From: Cutibacterium porci
GTDB lineage: Bacteria > Actinomycetota > Actinomycetes > Propionibacteriales > Propionibacteriaceae
Assembly (NCBI RefSeq): GCF_009696315.1
Contig: NZ_VUMG01000001.1
Span: forward strand, 496,001-560,000
DNA: 64,000 nt
Reading direction: 5' to 3'
Below are positions 62,173 to 64,000 of the stretch, one piece after another (the stretch's first letter is position 1; each line of letters starts with the position of its first letter). A program made the position numbers and the translations under genes. Under the pieces are notes generated by a model, which was not told the origin of the DNA, did no database searches, and worked only from the letters and a program-made list of their open reading frames with translations.

Positions 62173-63660
62173 ATGGGCAGACACCTCACCGGCAACGAGA
62201 TCGAACAGCTGCGCAACATTTTCACCGACATCGGGTACCTCACTGATCCCGTCATGGCTGCCATCGGAGACTCTGGGCAGCTTGGGTTGACCAGAAATAG
62301 CACCACACCAGCATCGCGGGCGCTAGCAGGGCGCACCGATGTGCTGGCCGGGGCTATTCGTCTATGGCTGTTGCAGCAGCCCGTTCCCGTTGAACAGTTA
62401 GCGCCATTGCCGCTGCAAACCCTCACCGAGGCCGGCATTGTGACTATTACAGGATCAATGGCGCGCGCCCTGGTTGAGATGCGTCCTTACGGGTCTCCCG
62501 ATGACGGCGCGTCAGGCTGGACAGTTTCTGACCTCACCCCGGGCCTGGATAAGATCATTACCAAAACCCGTCCTGACTACGTACTAGGCGTCTCTCCGGC
62601 GTCAGTGTCGTTAACCCACATGGCAGTACCAACTCACGTGGGGAGCGCCCTCGACATGGGGTGCGGTTGCGGCGTTCAGTCGCTGCACCTGTCACGTCAC
62701 GCTGACCACGTCGTCGCCACTGACGTTAACCCTCGCGCCCTTGAGATGGCTCGCCTTACCTGCCGCCTTTCTCACGCTGACGTGGAGATCCGGGACGGAT
62801 CACTGTATGACCCGTGCGGAAGCGACATGTTCGACCTCATCGTCACCAATCCGCCTTACGTTATGGCTCCACCGAGCCGCGAGGGTCAACGACTGATTTA
62901 TCGAGAAGGTGGGTTCACCGGGGATGGCTTGGTGGAGGCTGTGGTCCGAGGTGCCCCTGCCCATCTCAACGACGGCGGAATGCTTCAGGTTCTCGCCAAC
63001 TGGGCTCACATCGGTCGCCAGCCATGGTCTGAGAGGATTGCCACCTGGGTTGAGGGGACCGGTTGCGATCTGTGGGTCGTTGAGCGCGAGCACCTCGACG
63101 TTTATGAGTACATCGAGACCTGGCTTACCGATGCCGGATTGGACGGGTCAGCCCAATGGCGGTCTCGCTACGACGAGTGGTTGTCTTACTTTGACGATCT
63201 CGACGTCACGGGTGTGTCCTTGGGGTGGATCATTGTGACCAAAGCGGGGCGGGATAATCCCGATCTGTGTTGCGAAGAGTGGCCCTGGCAGGTGGCCCAA
63301 CCGATTGGTGAGACGATGGCGCGGCACGCCCAATCTGTGACGTGGGCGCGTCTCAACGACGAGGATCTCCTCGCCCGGCGCTGGCGCATCGCCCCTGACG
63401 TCGACAGTGAAGCGACTGGGCGTCCCGGTGCCGCTGACCCCGAGCACATCGTGTTGCGTCAACGTCGCGGGCTGTGCCGGGCTGTCGACATGACGACGGC
63501 ATCTGGCGGAGTGTTGGGTGCGTGCGACGGGGAACTCACCTTGGCCCAGATCACCGATGCCGTCTGTGCGATTCTTGAGGTCGGCCGTGACGCTATGCTC
63601 AGTGAGGTGCTGCCTCTAGTTCGTAAGTGCTTGCGCTACGGCATTCTGGAAGCGGCCTAA
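62173..63660 (+). CDS. Large class I methyltransferase (NPPY motif)
   Basis: 495 aa from ATG 62,173; ATG 62,143 is possible but would overlap the divergent helicase start. A helical N-terminal domain of 140 residues is followed by the methyltransferase core: ALDMGCGCGVQSLHLSRHA (motif I), VVATDVNPRALEMARLT (motif II) and IVTNPPYVMAPP (motif IV, NPPY as in N-methyltransferases of Gln, Asn or adenine). The C-terminal 200 residues include a charged domain of unknown role. Conserved beside topA in actinobacteria. Substrate not known. Confidence 0.9.
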   Translation: MGRHLTGNEIEQLRNIFTDIGYLTDPVMAAIGDSGQLGLTRNSTTPASRALAGRTDVLAGAIRLWLLQQPVPVEQLAPLPLQTLTEAGIVTITGSMARALVEMRPYGSPDDGASGWTVSDLTPGLDKIITKTRPDYVLGVSPASVSLTHMAVPTHVGSALDMGCGCGVQSLHLSRHADHVVATDVNPRALEMARLTCRLSHADVEIRDGSLYDPCGSDMFDLIVTNPPYVMAPPSREGQRLIYREGGFTGDGLVEAVVRGAPAHLNDGGMLQVLANWAHIGRQPWSERIATWVEGTGCDLWVVEREHLDVYEYIETWLTDAGLDGSAQWRSRYDEWLSYFDDLDVTGVSLGWIIVTKAGRDNPDLCCEEWPWQVAQPIGETMARHAQSVTWARLNDEDLLARRWRIAPDVDSEATGRPGAADPEHIVLRQRRGLCRAVDMTTASGGVLGACDGELTLAQITDAVCAILEVGRDAMLSEVLPLVRKCLRYGILEAA

Positions 63661-63932
63661 GTTATCCTGACGCGTCCCCGCTCCACGTCGCTGCAGCATG
63701 ACTTAGTCGGTGTGGCTGTGCGATCTGGTCAGTGAACTGTGGATTTTGGTTCGTCTCATGGGCCCGTTGAGGGGCGAATTGGTCGCTTCTTGGACGAGTC
63801 TGAGATGCCGGATGCGGCCGCTGTTGTTACGGTTGACGCGCGACCACCGGCGACGGTGCCGCTACATTGGGCCGCGGACCGTCCATTCCGGGCAGCCCGG
63901 CAGCCCACATCACGTCAACGGAGAAGGCAGGA
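63661..63932. other. Non-coding gap before topA
   Basis: About 270 bp with no frame that looks coding and no clear hairpin. It presumably holds the topA promoter. Confidence 0.4.
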
Positions 63933-64000
63933 ATGTCACCGACCAAGAGCCTCGTCATCGTCGAGTCCCCCCATAAGGCCACGATGATTGCCGGGTACCT
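63933..64000 (+). CDS. topA: DNA topoisomerase I, N-terminal end
   Basis: The window ends 22 codons into the gene. The first residues, MSPTKSLVIVESPHKATMIAGYL in two parts (SLVIVESPHKAT and MIAGYL), are the Toprim beta-strand and Glu of type IA topoisomerases, where the Glu is a catalytic metal-site residue. GGAGAAGG precedes the ATG. The neighbourhood (helicase, tad) matches that of topA in M. tuberculosis. Confidence 0.93.
   Translation, partial: MSPTKSLVIVESPHKATMIAGY

Noticed and set aside
63710-63987. Two overlapping plus frames before topA
   Set aside because: They run into topA in other frames, have Arg-rich shadow composition and no ribosome site.
1-64000. Insertion sequences or transposases
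   Set aside because: None of the frames shows a DDE, HUH or serine transposase pattern, and no terminal inverted repeats with target duplications were seen.

Overview
The window comes from a high-GC actinobacterium, most likely a propionibacterium of the Cutibacterium type. The evidence is a WhiB regulator, an ileS T-box with a very short stem I, many GTG starts and ATGA/GTGA overlaps, a tad pilus cluster beside topA, and the order whiB - ridA - crp - nth - thioredoxin - NUDIX that is also known from mycobacteria. The genus assignment is inference from gene content and order.

Positions 1-26,300 are an accessory island ending at the 3' side of a tRNA-Ser gene (26,388-26,472, minus). Two giant Rhs/YD-repeat proteins on the minus strand bracket it; the left one runs off the window. 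Between them lie a divergent WXG100 gene (minus) and a plus-strand operon. The operon encodes a Sec-exported coiled-coil protein, a membrane-anchored periplasmic-binding-fold protein, a 1426-aa FHA + three-ATPase EssC/EccC-type motor, a transmembrane Ser/Thr kinase and a decayed LppM-like gene. No EccB, EccD, EccE or mycosin gene is present. From 17,100 to 20,610 there are four tandem immunity paralogues, each behind a toxin C-terminus: three orphan fragments and the living Rhs C-terminus. My reading is a reduced, T7SSb-like type VII system with Rhs polymorphic toxins as probable cargo and a cassette store of alternative toxin tips. Both Rhs N-termini look like an ESX/WXG helical hairpin.

Positions 26,388-42,990 are core genome: tRNA-Ser, an S4-domain protein, SRP RNA, a small membrane protein, dnaX - ybaB - recR, a PadR-regulated MacB/FtsX-type ABC transporter, a ThrE-like exporter, two tandem HAD phosphatases, and ileS under a translational T-box.

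Positions 43,060-54,545 hold an ABC transporter next to a NarL-type two-component system, a Gfo/Idh oxidoreductase, whiB - small DUF4177-like gene - ridA, a Crp/Fnr regulator, nth - thioredoxin lipoprotein - NUDIX hydrolase, a holin-like membrane protein, nhaA and a methyltransferase.

Positions 54,689-64,000 hold the tad/flp pilus genes (ssd-tadA-tadB-tadC, then flp-tadE-tadE-like), a DEAD/DEAH helicase, a large methyltransferase and the first codons of topA. The promoters of both pilus operons share the same arrangement, including two DnaA-box-like 9-mers at identical spacing; with the Rhs/type VII island this is the most interesting observation here.
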